NCBI GenBank assembly: GCA_018881555.1
Contig: JACAXG010000012.1
Span: forward strand, 1,674,001-1,738,000
Reading direction: 5' to 3'
Length of the DNA: 64,000 bases
Source of the DNA: Amblyornis subalaris
Taxonomy: Eukaryota > Chordata > Aves > Passeriformes > Ptilonorhynchidae
Below, in pieces: positions 14,356 to 26,400 of the stretch (positions are counted from its first letter, which is position 1; every line of letters begins with the position of its first letter). The position numbers were made by a program, and so were the translations under genes. The notes under the pieces were generated by a model that searched no databases, was not told where the DNA came from, and saw only the letters and a list, made by a program, of their open reading frames with translations.

Positions 14356-14589
14356 ATGGAGCCGTGGGAGAGGACTTGGCGCTTTAATCCCTTCAAAGAA
14401 ACCGATCTAATTCAAGCCCTACAACTCTTGAAAGTCTTTGAGCGGACAGTGATTGTTTCCACAGGAAAGGCAGATAAAGATCTCTATGTGCTGGCGTTTA
14501 AAGAGACTTCAGTGGCGGTGCGAATACAATTGAACCCAGCGACTGCGGGGAGGATCGAGTTACCTGTGCAAACAGCTCCGGAGGACTAA
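14356..14589 (+). CDS. Unidentified small open reading frame (77 aa), possible exon
   Basis: An ATG in a good Kozak context (A at -3, G at +4) opens a 77-codon frame ending in TAA. The predicted peptide starts MEPWERTWRF. It has mixed, protein-like composition with alternating hydrophobic and charged residues, no low-complexity bias and no recognisable motif. A plausible splice acceptor, a T/C-rich tract ending in CCCCAG at 14,347, lies just upstream, so this could be a terminal coding exon or part of a non-coding RNA. It sits in the AT-balanced gap between two CpG islands. I do not recognise the family; it could be a chance open frame. Confidence 0.25.
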   Translation: MEPWERTWRFNPFKETDLIQALQLLKVFERTVIVSTGKADKDLYVLAFKETSVAVRIQLNPATAGRIELPVQTAPED

Positions 14590-15480
14590 AGCCAGCCGGC
14601 ATCTGCCCGGAAGGGCACCCCCACCCCCTCAAGACGGAGATAAACGTCCTTGTTTGGTACCTGGCCAAACAGGCCCGCATTTGCGATGGTCTCGGAGCAG
14701 ATGGGGAAGCGGCGAGGAGAGGAGCGCGGTTCCAGGGCCCCCGGCGGAGTGTGGAGCTGAGCGGGCCCGCGGAGAGTTGCGGGGCTCCGCCTGCCCCTCT
14801 CTGGGCGGCACATGCCAGGGGTCCCGCCAGCTCTGCAGCCCGCTGAGCGCAGCAGCGGGCGGTGGCGGCAAGCTGTGACCCAGATGTGCCTGGTGCTGCT
14901 TAGAGGGTCAATAGCCTCACACATGATCGAACGCAAAGCAGGTTAGACCATTCATACACACACGCGTATAGACATGTACAGACAGAGGCCGAAAGGTGCG
15001 AGGTGAGGTAACAGAGCGCTCGGGGCCGAGTTTGGCTTTGTGGCAGGAGGTGCGTGAGCGGGTGAGGCAGAGACCCGGTAGCAGCGTTCGCGCTCCCGAG
15101 GAACCGCCCCGACCTGCACTCCCCCCCGGCGCAAGACAGGCCGGCTCGGCAGGCCCGCCAAGAGAAACTCCGGTCTTCATTTAAAGAAATTACGTCTTTT
15201 ACACCCGGCTCCCGCTAGGAAAGAGGAAACTTTTCCCTTCTGTTTCCCGGCTGCCAGTTTGTCGGTGTGTCTGTCTGCGAGAGCGCTTGCTGCCGGTGGC
15301 AGCCCGCCGCCCCTCCCCGGGCCCGGCTAGGCGCCTGTCCTGGCCCCACGCCAGGCGGGGGCTCCCGGGAACTAGAGGGTAACGCCGGCTGAGCGAAGTG
15401 AAACAAACCCGGCTACCAGAGGGGAAAATGCGCGGTTATTTGCGGAGTCATATCGAGGGCAAATCCCTCAGCCTCGGGGG
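14590..15480. promoter_or_regulatory. CpG island upstream of SP5 (proximal)
   Basis: GC- and CpG-rich sequence with overlapping open frames on both strands and no coding signature. It continues towards the SP5 promoter and likely belongs to the same unmethylated domain, which is common around developmental transcription-factor genes. Confidence 0.5.
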
Positions 15481-15639
15481 AAGGGCGGGCGGAGGGAGGG
15501 AGCGGGGAGGAACCACCGACAATTACTCCACGGAAGTTCTACGGCTGGGATCGACTAGCCCCGATCAGGTGAACTCTCTGTGCTCTGTTACTTTTGAGTC
15601 ATTAAACACTATCAGAGGAATCCGGAGGCAGATTTCTCG

Positions 15640-16060
15640 AGTGATAACAAAGATACGTTTATACGTTGTCACTTTAGGGCTCTGCCACAAATTTAATTGC
15701 AAAAAAAAAAAGAGGGGGGGGTCCAGTGTCTTGCACATCCAACGCGAGGGTCTCTAGGCGGTAAGGGGTCCTTTGATCAAGAAAATCCAATTATTTGTGT
15801 ATATACATTTCCCACATAGTGATTACTTCATTAATTGTCCCGCCTTTATCTCCTCCCTTCCCATCCCCCCTAATAATCAGTTCTTTTATCCAGACCAACA
15901 AACACACCATAGGAGCTTTGTGGATTCAAAGGATTTGCTTTCGCTTCTGAAAGAGCCGCTATTCTTTGATGATTGGGTAGCGGCAAACTTCAAAGCCATA
16001 AATCTTCCCTCTGACTGGTTGGCGGCCCAGCAAAGTCCTTATCAAATTCTTGGAGGTGAT
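15640..16060 (+). promoter_or_regulatory. SP5: SP5 promoter region with TCF/LEF site cluster
   Basis: Five matches to the TCF/LEF core WWCAAAG occur in about 350 bp: 15,646-15,652 (+), 15,771-15,777 (-), 15,925-15,931 (+), 15,964-15,970 (-) and 15,989-15,995 (+). A related CACAAAG lies on the minus strand at 15,916-15,922. One match would be expected per about 2 kb of random sequence on both strands. A reverse CCAAT motif (ATTGG, 15,972-15,976) and an AT-rich TATA-like stretch near 15,997 lie in the same block. SP5 is an established direct target of Wnt/beta-catenin signalling, so the cluster fits. The exact transcription start is not determined here. Confidence 0.7.
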
Positions 16061-16244
16061 CCTGGCGCAGTCAGACAGTCCGCGGAGATCGCGCAGCGCG
16101 GGGGGGGGGTGGGACGCGCACGGAGGCGAAGAGATCAGAAGGAAAGGGAGAGAGAAGGAAACTGGCAGCTTCTCGTCTTCCCCTCGGCGTCCTCATGCTT
16201 CGGCAGTGCCCCGGCGCCTTCCCTTCGCCTCGGGCGCAGTAGCC

Positions 16245-16295
16245 ATGGCCGCGGTGGCTGTCCTCCGGAACGACTCCCTCCAGGCTTTCCTCCAG
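16245..16295 (+). CDS. SP5: SP5 coding exon 1 (residues 1-17)
   Basis: The ATG at 16,245 has a good Kozak context (GCC ATG G) and opens a 17-codon exon, MAAVAVLRNDSLQAFLQ, which matches the conserved SP5 N-terminus. A GTCAGT donor follows at 16,296 in phase 0. A frame extending further upstream is open, but its extra sequence does not resemble SP5. The 5' UTR contains a run of ten G near 16,100. Confidence 0.9.
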
Positions 16296-16844
16296 GTCAG
16301 TACCCGCGCCCGGTGTGGCTCGCGTGGCGCCGTGTCCCGCGGTTGTGACCCGCATTGCGCGGGGGCAGCTGGCGTTAGCCTCCTCCCTCCCGGGGCTTTA
16401 CCCCGCGGGCGGCCCGGAGAGGTAGGTGGGCACCCCCGCGGCGGNGAGGAGACCGAGCTCGGGCTTCTCGGGCCGACAACTTCCCTCTCCCGCCAACAGC
16501 CCGGCAGTAACTCCAGGCAGTGCTCCGTGGCAAGGGGTGTTGGGAGGCGCGGGGGCTGCCCCCCTGCCCACGGCGGCTGCTTCTCCAGCCCAAGAGCGGC
16601 GGCGGGGCCGGTGGCACTGACCGCGGGCGGGGCCGGTCTCCGGGCCCGGTCCTCCCGTGCCGTCCTGCCCCCTGGGTGCGCGTTGTTTTCGGAAAGTTTG
16701 CCGGCCGTGCGGGGAGCGGCGGGGCGGCCCCAGCCGCGCACGGGCAGCGGCGCGGGAAGTTTCTCGCGGGTCGGTGTCGGCGGACGGCGAGTAACGCGCT
16801 CTCTTCCCTCCTTCCCTTCTCCCCTCCCTCCCCTTCCCGCGCAG
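16296..16844 (+). other. SP5: SP5 intron (549 bp)
   Basis: This short GC-rich intron is bounded by GTCAGT and by a long pyrimidine tract ending GCGCAG at 16,844. It separates the tiny first coding exon from the main exon, the two-exon structure known for SP5 in other vertebrates. An N is present at 16,445. The genomic frame stays open through the intron by chance of base composition. Confidence 0.9.
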
Positions 16845-17897
16845 GACCGCACGCCCAGCGCCTCCCCAGACTTGACCAAGCACTCGCCCCTGGCTCTTCT
16901 GGCCGCCACTTGTAGCCGGATCGGGCAGCCGGGCGCAGCACCCTCGGATTTCCTGCCGGTCTCCTACGACCCGACGCTGGGATCCCCCTCCAGGATCTTC
17001 CACCCGTGGAGCGGCGAGATGCCAGCGCACTCCCCGGGGGGGCTGCCGCCGCCGCACCCCAGCTTGGGGCTGACCCCTCAGAAGAACCACCTGCAGCCCT
17101 CTTTCGGGGGGTCGCACGAACTGCCCCTCACCCCTCCGGCCGACCCCTCCTACCCCTACGAGTTCTCCCCCGTCAAGATGCTGCCCTCCTCCATGGCCGC
17201 CCTGCCGTCCAGCTGCCCGCCCGCCTACGTCCCCTACGCCGCCCAGGCCGCCCTGCCTCCCGGGTACTCCAACCTGCTTCCGCCCGCCCAGCCCTGCCGG
17301 CAGCTGTCGCCCAACCCGCCGCCCGAGGACATCCCCTGGTGGAGCATCCAGCAGGCCGGCGCCCCGGGCGGCTGCGGGCACCGCTTCCCCGCGGCCGCGG
17401 CGCTGCCGCGGAGCCTGGTGCTGGGGCATTCGGACTTCGCTCAGTACCAGACGCAGATCGCCGCCCTGCTGCAGACCAAGTCTCCCCTGGCGGCCACGGC
17501 CAGGAGGTGCCGCCGCTGCCGCTGCCCCAACTGCCAGTCGGCCGCGGGCAGCGCCCCTGAGGTGGAACCGGGCAAGAAGAAGCAGCACATCTGCCACATC
17601 CCCGGCTGCGGCAAGGTGTACGGCAAGACCTCGCACCTGAAGGCGCACCTGCGCTGGCACACGGGGGAGCGGCCCTTCGTCTGCAACTGGCTCTTCTGCG
17701 GGAAGAGTTTCACCCGCTCCGACGAGCTGCAGCGGCACCTGCGGACTCACACGGGCGAGAAGCGCTTCGTTTGCCCCGAGTGCGGGAAGCGCTTCATGCG
17801 CAGCGACCACCTGGCCAAGCACGTCAAGACCCACCAGAACAAGAAGCTGAAGGCGGCGGCGGACGGCGTCAAGCGGGAGGACAGCCGCGACCTGTGA
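16845..17897 (+). CDS. SP5: SP5 coding exon 2: Sp-family zinc-finger transcription factor
   Basis: This exon encodes residues 18-367 of the SP5 transcription factor. In order it carries an SP-box ([10 protein letters not shown], residues 31-40), a Pro/Ser/Ala-rich region, a Buttonhead box with Cys239, Cys242, Cys244 and Cys247, and three C2H2 fingers. Finger 1 uses C267, C272, H285 and H289; finger 2 uses C297, C302, H315 and H319; finger 3 uses C327, C330, H343 and H347. TGEK-type linkers join the fingers. The residues that read DNA (KTSHLKA, RSDELQR, RSDHLAK) are those of Sp proteins, which bind GC/GT boxes. SP5 acts in the nucleus as a repressor that dampens Wnt/beta-catenin transcription. 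With exon 1 the protein is 367 aa, shorter than human SP5 (about 398 aa) because poly-Pro and poly-Ala stretches are missing. All zinc ligands are present, so it should be functional. Confidence 0.95.
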   Translation, partial: DRTPSASPDLTKHSPLALLAATCSRIGQPGAAPSDFLPVSYDPTLGSPSRIFHPWSGEMPAHSPGGLPPPHPSLGLTPQKNHLQPSFGGSHELPLTPPADPSYPYEFSPVKMLPSSMAALPSSCPPAYVPYAAQAALPPGYSNLLPPAQPCRQLSPNPPPEDIPWWSIQQAGAPGGCGHRFPAAAALPRSLVLGHSDFAQYQTQIAALLQTKSPLAATARRCRRCRCPNCQSAAGSAPEVEPGKKKQHICHIPGCGKVYGKTSHLKAHLRWHTGERPFVCNWLFCGKSFTRSDELQRHLRTHTGEKRFVCPECGKRFMRSDHLAKHVKTHQNKKLKAAADGVKREDSRDL

Positions 17898-18440
17898 CCG
17901 CCGGGACCGCCGATGGCTGCTGCCTCTGCGGGCCGAGCCGCGCTGCGGCGAGACCCGGGCTGGGGACGTTTCGCCTCGGGAGGCAGGGCGGCGGCGGCGG
18001 GGAGGGCGGCCGGCTCTCGGACTCTTGCCGGGTCCGGCGAGCAGGACCTCGGCTGGGGGCGGCCTCCGCGGACCCTCTGGCCCGGGACTGAACGCTTCTA
18101 GGGCCCCGGGGCCGTCCCGGGACAGNTGCCCGGCCCGGAGCGCGGCTGAGGGGAGGCCCCGGGCGCTGAGGCAAGAGCGGGGCCGGCCCGGCCCGGCCGC
18201 GGGGGTCGAGGCTTATAGACACCCGGGGGTGAGGTGGCAGCATCGGTGTGGCCGTGCTGGGGCTCGGCCCTCGGTGCTTTCAGGGTAAAAGACTGAAGGT
18301 TTGTGTACAGGTTATTTAATAGTTACGTTTGAATACACGTGTTCCCTCCGTCTTCGACTCCGCGCGGGGTCCAGCATGAGATGTTTCTGTAAAGCGACCC
18401 GCGACCGCAGCGTGAAATAAACACGTTCACACCGGGGTCA
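17898..18440 (+). other. SP5: SP5 3' UTR with poly(A) signal
   Basis: GC-rich sequence follows the stop codon. A canonical AATAAA lies at 18,416-18,421 in an AT-richer context, about 520 nt after the stop. No other full poly(A) signal was noticed between the two. The transcript end is therefore inferred to be around 18,435-18,445. Confidence 0.65.
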
Positions 18441-21400
18441 GCAGGGACGGTCCCGCCGCGTCGGTCTCATTTGATCCTTCCTCGGGTCCCCCGCGCGCGG
18501 CTGCCGCCTTCCCGCCATTTCCCGCTGAGGCGTCGGGTCGGGTCCGGCTCCATCGCGGCGGCCGAGCGGAGCTCAGCGCACAGTGACCTGAAAGCTGCTC
18601 ATGGTAAACACTTTAAAATCCTGGTGGCTGCTTCGGACGGNTGTGCCTGTTGGCTTTGGTTGGTGGGTTGGCTTCGGGTTTGGGTTGTTGGTTTCTTTTA
18701 ATTATTTTCTATATTTTGTTTCCTACACATGAGCTGAGAGAGAAAAGAGAAATGCATGATGCCAATACTGGAAATGAACATCAAGTTCTATAGACTCGTA
18801 TATACATTTGAGCAGAGGTGGGCAGCAGTCAGTGTTAGTGATGCCCCTTCTCAGAGAGGTCCAGGCCACAGGGACACCCACAAACAGCCATTCTCAGCCT
18901 AAGTTGTCTGTGGCACAGCAGAGCCAAAACATGCTTCCCATATGTTAACTTTCTCTAAAACTGTAGAATTTAAGGGCTGAGATACTTGTTGTCCTACCAG
19001 TACAACAAAATGGCGGTCACTGTCCTGCACAGGGGAAGATACTTGGGCCAGAACTGTGTATAAAACTACCTGGTAGATGGTGACAGCCTTTAGGGTTCCT
19101 TACCTCTCGCTGGGCATCACGTAAGTATGAGTTTAGGCATATTTATTTTAAAATAAAAACCTTTCTTACTGCAGCAAGTTCTCTCTATATATTTTTAACT
19201 GAAATCTATATAGCCAAACAAATTGAGCAACCTGATCAGTAGTTTGCTAAATTTCGCATTCTAACATTGAGAATGTGTTATTTGGTCCTTATATTTTTAN
19301 GACATCAGCTTTATTTTCTGAATACCTAATAAGACAGTGAAATAAAAAGTGCTTTCAAAACTTCACCAGGAATAATCTGGAACTGTTCAGCTTCAGATGA
19401 GATCCTCTGGTGGCAGTTGTCAAGTGAGCTTTGGCACAACCATGTTGATAGAGGTACACTTTGCCATAGACTTCTTAATCAAGAAAAAGCACAGCTTGAT
19501 AGATGTTTGTAATGACAGGACATGTAAAATTAATGTGTTTGTATGTATGTCAAATACTGCCAAGAATCTATTCTCTCGGGGAATAATGAGATGAGACAAT
19601 ATCATGAGAACCCTCACATCTGAAATAATGAGAAGTTAATGGACAGTTACCATGGTACAGCTCCTTAACAATATTTTAATGTTTATTATTCTGAATTAAT
19701 TTCCCACACCATATTCTTAGGGTCAACTTACTAAATTAATAACAAAGTAGTTGTCTTCTTTTCTACTGAAGAATTTCTATAACCTGTCCTATTACAGAAA
19801 ACCTTGAGAGGAATATGTTAGCTTCATTAGTAAGCATTCCTTTGCCAAAGATTTAGGCATCAGAAGTGTGTTTTTGAGTGATATTAAGTAGAAGATACCT
19901 TTAGTGTTCCGGATTGAGCAACAGCAAGGCAGGAAATAACTGATGGACCTGATCCAGAAGTCCTTAGTCAAAAAAGTCTTTGAGACAAAAGTGCATCTCA
20001 TTTACTACTGATGTAGGATTTAAATATTTCATCAGAAGTAACAATGTTTCTACTTTTTAAAATGTTTCATGGCACCTGCTTCCTTTCTTTGATATTAAGC
20101 TACATTAAGAATGTAGATTTAGAGAATTTAAGACTGCTGTAAGAGAGGATTTGTTTCAATAAATAGTCTTTCAATTCTGTGTTTGGATCAAAACTGCTTG
20201 AAATGGAGAGCAGTGGAAAGTGCTTTCGTTGGTAGCAGTACAGGAGAAACAACAGTATCCCAGAGTACTAAANGTCTCTTACAGGATAGAATAATTCCCA
20301 CGTGGTGATGGCCTTTCACTGCTAAGTGCCAAGATGAAATATTAGCACGAGCTCAAGCAATGTATTAGATGGTTTCTGGTGCAAGTTTAGCCTAAGAACA
20401 AGAGAACTTCCTCTTAGAGTAGATGTAACTAGCAGAAAATTGCCCGATAATGGTAGATGTGATGATTTCTAAGCTAGACCATTATGGAAAGATTTTTCTC
20501 CAGTTTGAAGACATGCTGAATTTGCCAAGCTTCTATGTTGTCTGGTCTAGCCAGACTATATTGGGGTCTTATTCATTCCACAAGACACAGGTTTTTCTGA
20601 AATTTCACTCACTTAAGTGTGAGCCTACAAGTAATTCAGGTTTTAAGCAAAAGACCATCGCCCAGGTAGTGCCAGCACCATGTCAAGGGGGTGGTGGTAT
20701 CTGTTTTGAAAAAAAAAAGTAGTGTCATGTTGTAGCCTATGCACCTTGTATAGATACGGAATGACTACATTAAAGCATGAAAGTGTGCAGGTTAAAATAG
20801 GTACAGTCAAAATTGGTTAAAAGCCTGGCGTAAGAGAGAGATGTATTTATGTGAAAACCTATAGTATCAAATGCTAATGAAAATCTTAATCTATGAGAAT
20901 AGTGTGCGCACACACACAAAAAGGCAGAAAATTAGGGACGTAGGACACTTACTTAGGTGAGTAAAAGTAACAGTTTAGAATAAAAAAAAATTTAATAAAA
21001 CTATTTCTCTGTAAAGCTTTTAAATAGTTCATTGGAAAAAGGGGGTATATCCATCATAGCTGTTGCATACTCCTCTGTAAATAGCTAAATCATGTGATAG
21101 CTTTTCAGTTGAAATAATTAAACTTTTTTAGTAATATGGCATTTAAATATACATGTGACCTTTCTGATGTATGGGTAGAGCATTACAAAAATACACTGCT
21201 TACATCTCAAGAATTTATTTCTAGTTGGCAAATTGCACTCCATAATGAAATTAACTTTTAATTTTGCATTCACAAAATACATTTTATACTTTTAGCTGTT
21301 TCCAATCAACTAGAACAGCTGTTCATTTTATGAAATTAAATGATTAATATTCTTCTTAATTATAAATTTTGAGTACATATGCTGTTCAAGGTCAATTCAT

Positions 21401-22050
21401 TTCCTAATTTTAAAACTTTAATGTCATTGGTATAATAGACATATCATATAAACTAATTCAACTGGTAGTTAATTCAAATTAATTAATGTCAGCCAAAAAA
21501 TGGGATGTGGTTAAAAAACTTGAGATTTGGTCTGTTTTCTGTGTTGAAAAGTGATTTTCACACTTGGACAAACTTTAAGCAGAGAACATTAAAGAGAAAC
21601 AACTAATCAACATGGTTCTTCAGATAGTTTGGGTGTTTTTAATGTGTTGTTAATCAAATTATTTTAGCTAAAGGCCCAATAGCATAAGACTTTCGCCTGG
21701 GAGAAGGTTGCAGGATTCACTGTTTGGTCCTGACTGACCAGATTTTCATTGCAATAACCCAACAAATTTATAAAGTTATGTTTCTTACCTCCTCAACTAC
21801 TATTATAGAAAAATTAAAATAAAGGTTTTTTAAACTATATTGGGAGATGTCCATCCTAAAACTATCATAGTGTAATTTTTCCTCCCATACTAAATTAAGG
21901 GTGCTATTTTTGAAAGAAATATTTAATCTTCAATTATTTGCAGATTTTGAGAGATTGCATTTTAAAGTAACTACAACTTAACTATTTCAGTTTGTAAATT
22001 TGCATATCTAGAATTAGTCCTGAATACTGAAGAAATAGGGAATATAAAAT

Positions 22051-22206
22051 GCTGCTGTCTTGAAACTAAGACAAAAGATACCTTTTGCTCTTCAGTGATA
22101 TTCAATGACTCGGAAGACCACTCAGAAGTTCATAAATAGGGCAAATTTGTATCTCTACGCAAGTAGTTGCACAATTATCAAGGCACTTTTAAATGAGCCT
22201 TGTAAC
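22051..22206. repeat. Duplicated non-coding element, copy 1
   Basis: This stretch is similar, by eye about 80-85% with small indels, to 23,288-23,446 in direct orientation 1.24 kb away. Shared blocks include GCTGCTGTCTTGAAA, GACCACTCAGAAGTTCATAA and ATCAAGGCACTTTT. No open frame spans either copy. It could be an old local duplication or two copies of an uncatalogued interspersed repeat. Confidence 0.75.
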
Positions 22207-23287
22207 ATTTCATAGATCTCGTCAGTTTATTCTCATACTAAGCAGTAAGAAACAAAAGTACAATGTCCAGCTTATTGTCAGATTTTATAGTTTGCCATAG
22301 AATCTTTTTTTTTCCTCTGTTATAGTTTTTCTGATTATTTCACACTTTTAATGATATTTTTGTGAATCCTGTGGTAAACATATGGGGTCCGCCACTCTGG
22401 CACATGATAGAATCAGCTCAAAGACCTATTAGATTTTCCTGCCAAACTTACCAAACAGGATCCCTAAATCTTCAAGACTACTGAGCTTTCCTCCAAAGGA
22501 ATTCTTAGCAGGTATCTTCAATAACTTTGCATTTAAATATTGTTCAAGCCACTGAGGACCTGCAAGTGTTCAGCAACCAGCAAGGCTCACCCTTGTCAGG
22601 TAAGTGTTAATATGCAGCATAGAGAAGAAGGATCCGAGGGCCTCGGCTGATTGAAGGAATAGTCTCGACCAGAGAAAGCAGAAGTGCATGTAATTCAAAG
22701 GGTCTTTAAAATAACTTTATGGGGTTTATTCCGTGTTAATATTTACTCCCAACTGATTTGAAGTCATGTAGGTGTTTCAGTATGGATAATGAAAACCAAA
22801 GAAAACATGTATTTTGACCTTCTGTCTGTGACAAGTCAATAGGAGATTATGGACAGTGAGATTTGGCCTTTAACCTGGAGGACATCAATGCTGTTTTTCT
22901 TCTCATCATCTCTTAATATCTTTTGTGTTACACATTTACTTAAGTACACACAAAATCCCATCATGTCCCTGACCCAGGTCTGGTGATGACATCACTGCTT
23001 AGCCATGTTAGCGGGAGCCAACCTGAGGCTGTATACAAAGCTCCTGAGAAAGGCTATGGATATCCACTCAAGGGCAGGCATGTGGGTACATATATCCTAC
23101 ACATGTCCTCTGCAGGTGGCTGTGGGGTGCATCATGTGCTGCAATGTACTGAAGTTAGTGGCCAGAACCTTCTGAAGTGGCAAGATTGTACTGAGGTGTG
23201 AACTGAGTTCACTGCACAATTTAAGTGCACTCTTTAATGGTGCACAGACCTTGTACAGAGTATCTGTATAGATTCAGAGTCTACAGT

Positions 23288-23446
23288 GCTGCTGTCTTGA
23301 AAGTCTTAGAAAAAAGATACCTTTTACAGTTCAGTGTTATTCAATGATTTTAGCAGACCACTCAGAAGTTCATAAACAGAGTAAATTTATATCTCTGTGC
23401 ACGTAGTTACACAGTTATCAAGGCACTTTTGAACGAGTCTTATACC
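23288..23446. repeat. Duplicated non-coding element, copy 2
   Basis: Second copy of the element at 22,051-22,206, in the same orientation. Divergence is spread over the whole length as substitutions plus a few 1-2 bp indels, so the duplication is not recent. Confidence 0.75.
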
Positions 23447-26400
23447 GAAGTAGTTCATTTTAATCCTCCTTCTCTAAAGTATTGGTCATGGCTTTTACAG
23501 CCATTGATGACAATACTGAGCAAGTAACTCACTTTAGGCAACATCCTATTTTGTCCTTCCGGTCAACCTATCCCATCATAAAATGCAATCTTTTTTGCAT
23601 TTGTAATTTTCTGTTGCCACTGAATTACAGACTTTACCATGACATTGACTGACATGTCCCGAACTGAGTATTACATCACCATACCATTTAGTATGGAGAA
23701 ATAATGAACCACAAGGTGGAAAATGAAAAATAAACCCACTTTTTTTTAGGAGATACTCATATTCAAAATGAAAAATAATATTCAAATGCCATAAACTGAT
23801 TTTTTCAAAACTTAAATGTTTCTGTATTTGCAAACAGCTTTATCAGAAACAATAGTGTGTTCTTGTGTTTTTGCATTTTTCAAGGTAGGGTTGTCTGCAT
23901 AAACAATATGTTCCTATTATCTGTAAGTCCCTGTTCTTATAGCAGTACTGGGATGTTTAAACAATGTTCCAGCATTACCCTGTATACTACTCCAAAACAT
24001 TTTTCATTTTCCTTTTTTATCACGAACCAGACATCCCAGAGCACACTTTCAAAAGAGGCTTTAATTATAAAGCAGGTTAAAAGAAATTTTATTAGCCAAA
24101 GCCCATATCTTCACTTGGGGTCATATCCCACATGCTTTTTTTCAGGATCAGATGGTGTGCCTGTGATCTCCACATGCAGATCTCTCATCTGTATGGAAAG
24201 ATGTCAGTCACACTGCCACATTCACCCTTATTTCAGACAGCTCTCCACAAATCTAGAATCCACACGTGAAGAAGCGAAAGGAATGTGCACTATTCACTCA
24301 TTAAAGATTAGACAGGAAATGTAACACAACCTGAGAATGTCAGATGGTCTCAGCTATCATATGTTAATCGTGAAGGAGTGTGGAAATTGCTTCATTTCTT
24401 CCCCTCACATCTAAATAATTTCCTTCTTTTCTGAGCAGAAATGGTGGTAGTGCTTTGCTCTGGTTTAATTCTGCAAAGAACAGCCAAACACTTGACATCT
24501 GCTTGCTTTACATGTTATAAAACATTGCTTGTGCACCTTAGTAGTCCAATAAAGGAAGCCTATTCTTCGCAGTGTTACCTGACCCTTCAGCAGTGTGGCT
24601 CCACTGACTTCTTCCTGTTAATTTGCTCTGAAAGAACTGAGAGTTTTAAGCAGGCAAAGATTACACTTTTATATTTTCCAAAATATTAACCAAATCTTCT
24701 TATGTGCCTACATGAGGCCTAAGGCTATGTCTGAGCTTCTTAATAAAATGCTTAAATTGTAGAATGATGCTGAGAAGCTACTTGCAAAGTACTTAATCAA
24801 AGCTGTGTTTGGATGTTGAATACTTAGGTCAAAGAGAGCAGAACTGTGAGCAATTTTTTTAGGGAAAGTATGTTCTCTGTAAGGCTCTTTAAAACTGCAT
24901 GTAAACACTGGAACTGTAACTCTGCTATGTCGATGGCATCATGAATATTCAAACAGCAACACTAAATATATTCAGCACATCTCAGCAGTCTACAGGGGGG
25001 TGGCTTTTTCTCATAAGAGGAAGAGCTTGTTAAACATTTTTCCCACAAGACAGGAAAGACGAGCTTCATGGATCTGAAGATCATTATGCTTCTGTCAAGC
25101 AGGAGAGCGAGGCAAGAAGACAAAGCAGATAGTCAACCTTTCCTTTTCAAGGGCTATCTTTGCTTGCCCACACAACTATCAGCACTAGTAGGAGTCCTAG
25201 TTCCCTTCACATCCTGGATGAAGAGAGGAAGCACAAGACCCAAGAATTTTTAGAAGCTTCTAGCTGCTTCCCTTTCCCCAGTTTCCCTACACAACTCAGG
25301 ATAGTTTGTGGTAGAACCCCAAAGTTTTCTGCAGGGTGTTCCAATATGCAGCTGTTACGTTGCGTTCATGGGGTTTGCTCTCTCCCCTATCCACAAAACT
25401 CCAAATCACTGTGCCTCATTACACATGAAGATGAAAGTTTCCTAAGCTAAATACAGTAATTGCAAAGTACTGAAATCACTGAGGGTTAAATGTGGGAGTT
25501 ACCTTCTCGATTTATCATTCAATTATTTTTCTCATTAGAACCACAGTTTTAATCTGCTAAGAAATATTAAATATTAAACACCCAGTAAAGCAGAATAGTA
25601 TGTTACATTAAAATACTTCCTTATAAAGTGCCTAAGTACATTAGAATCTCCTTTGTCTTTTTATTATATGCATTCATTCATCCTAGACTTAATTTAAAAT
25701 AGGTGTCAAGTATCAGATATAATACTGAGATCTAGATTATGATCTTGGTGTTAGAACCTCTGACACTTACTGAGCATGTTCAAGAAAGGGGAAGGAGGAG
25801 GCTAAATTTAAGCCTGTTTCTAATAAGATACAGCAATTAGATGTTTTGAATACTCAGAATACTGTATTAGAATTACACAATTATTTGATTTGTTTGGTTG
25901 CTTTTCAATACACTTGAGAACCAGCTCCTAATTAAGATACACACACTATCAGAGATTAAAAACTTAGATGATGGTAAAAACAATTAGAATGATGATGTAG
26001 GTTTAGATTCCCCATGGCTCTTGTACAGATCTGCAAGACAGCATAGAGTGTGGGCACATGGAATTTACTTTCTCTGCACCAGATCCAGAAACAGCTGCAG
26101 TATTTGTGTGCCCTAGAGGGCCATGGGCCACCCCAGAGCAGGTGTGATGCACTGGGACATGACTTTTCCCTGAGCTGACTGGACACTCTGACAGCAGGAG
26201 CTTTACCCTTCACGGGAACTGCTGCGATTACCCATTACCTCTGGGTAAGGAGTTGTTCCTCCCTGCACAAGTCCTTCTGGGGAGCTGTAGTCCTGGGGTG
26301 CTGCAGTCCTTATCCTGCTCCCAAGGCCAGACTGTTAGATCACAGCAGAGCTTTTACCTGTGGAGCATGTGCCAAGTATGCATTAATTATTTGTTAGTTT

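Noticed and set aside
16398..17834. Long open frame (478 codons) on the minus strand opposite SP5
   Set aside because: It is the antisense shadow of a GC-rich coding exon, with no family similarity and Gly/Arg/Ala-rich composition. The plus strand encodes intact SP5.
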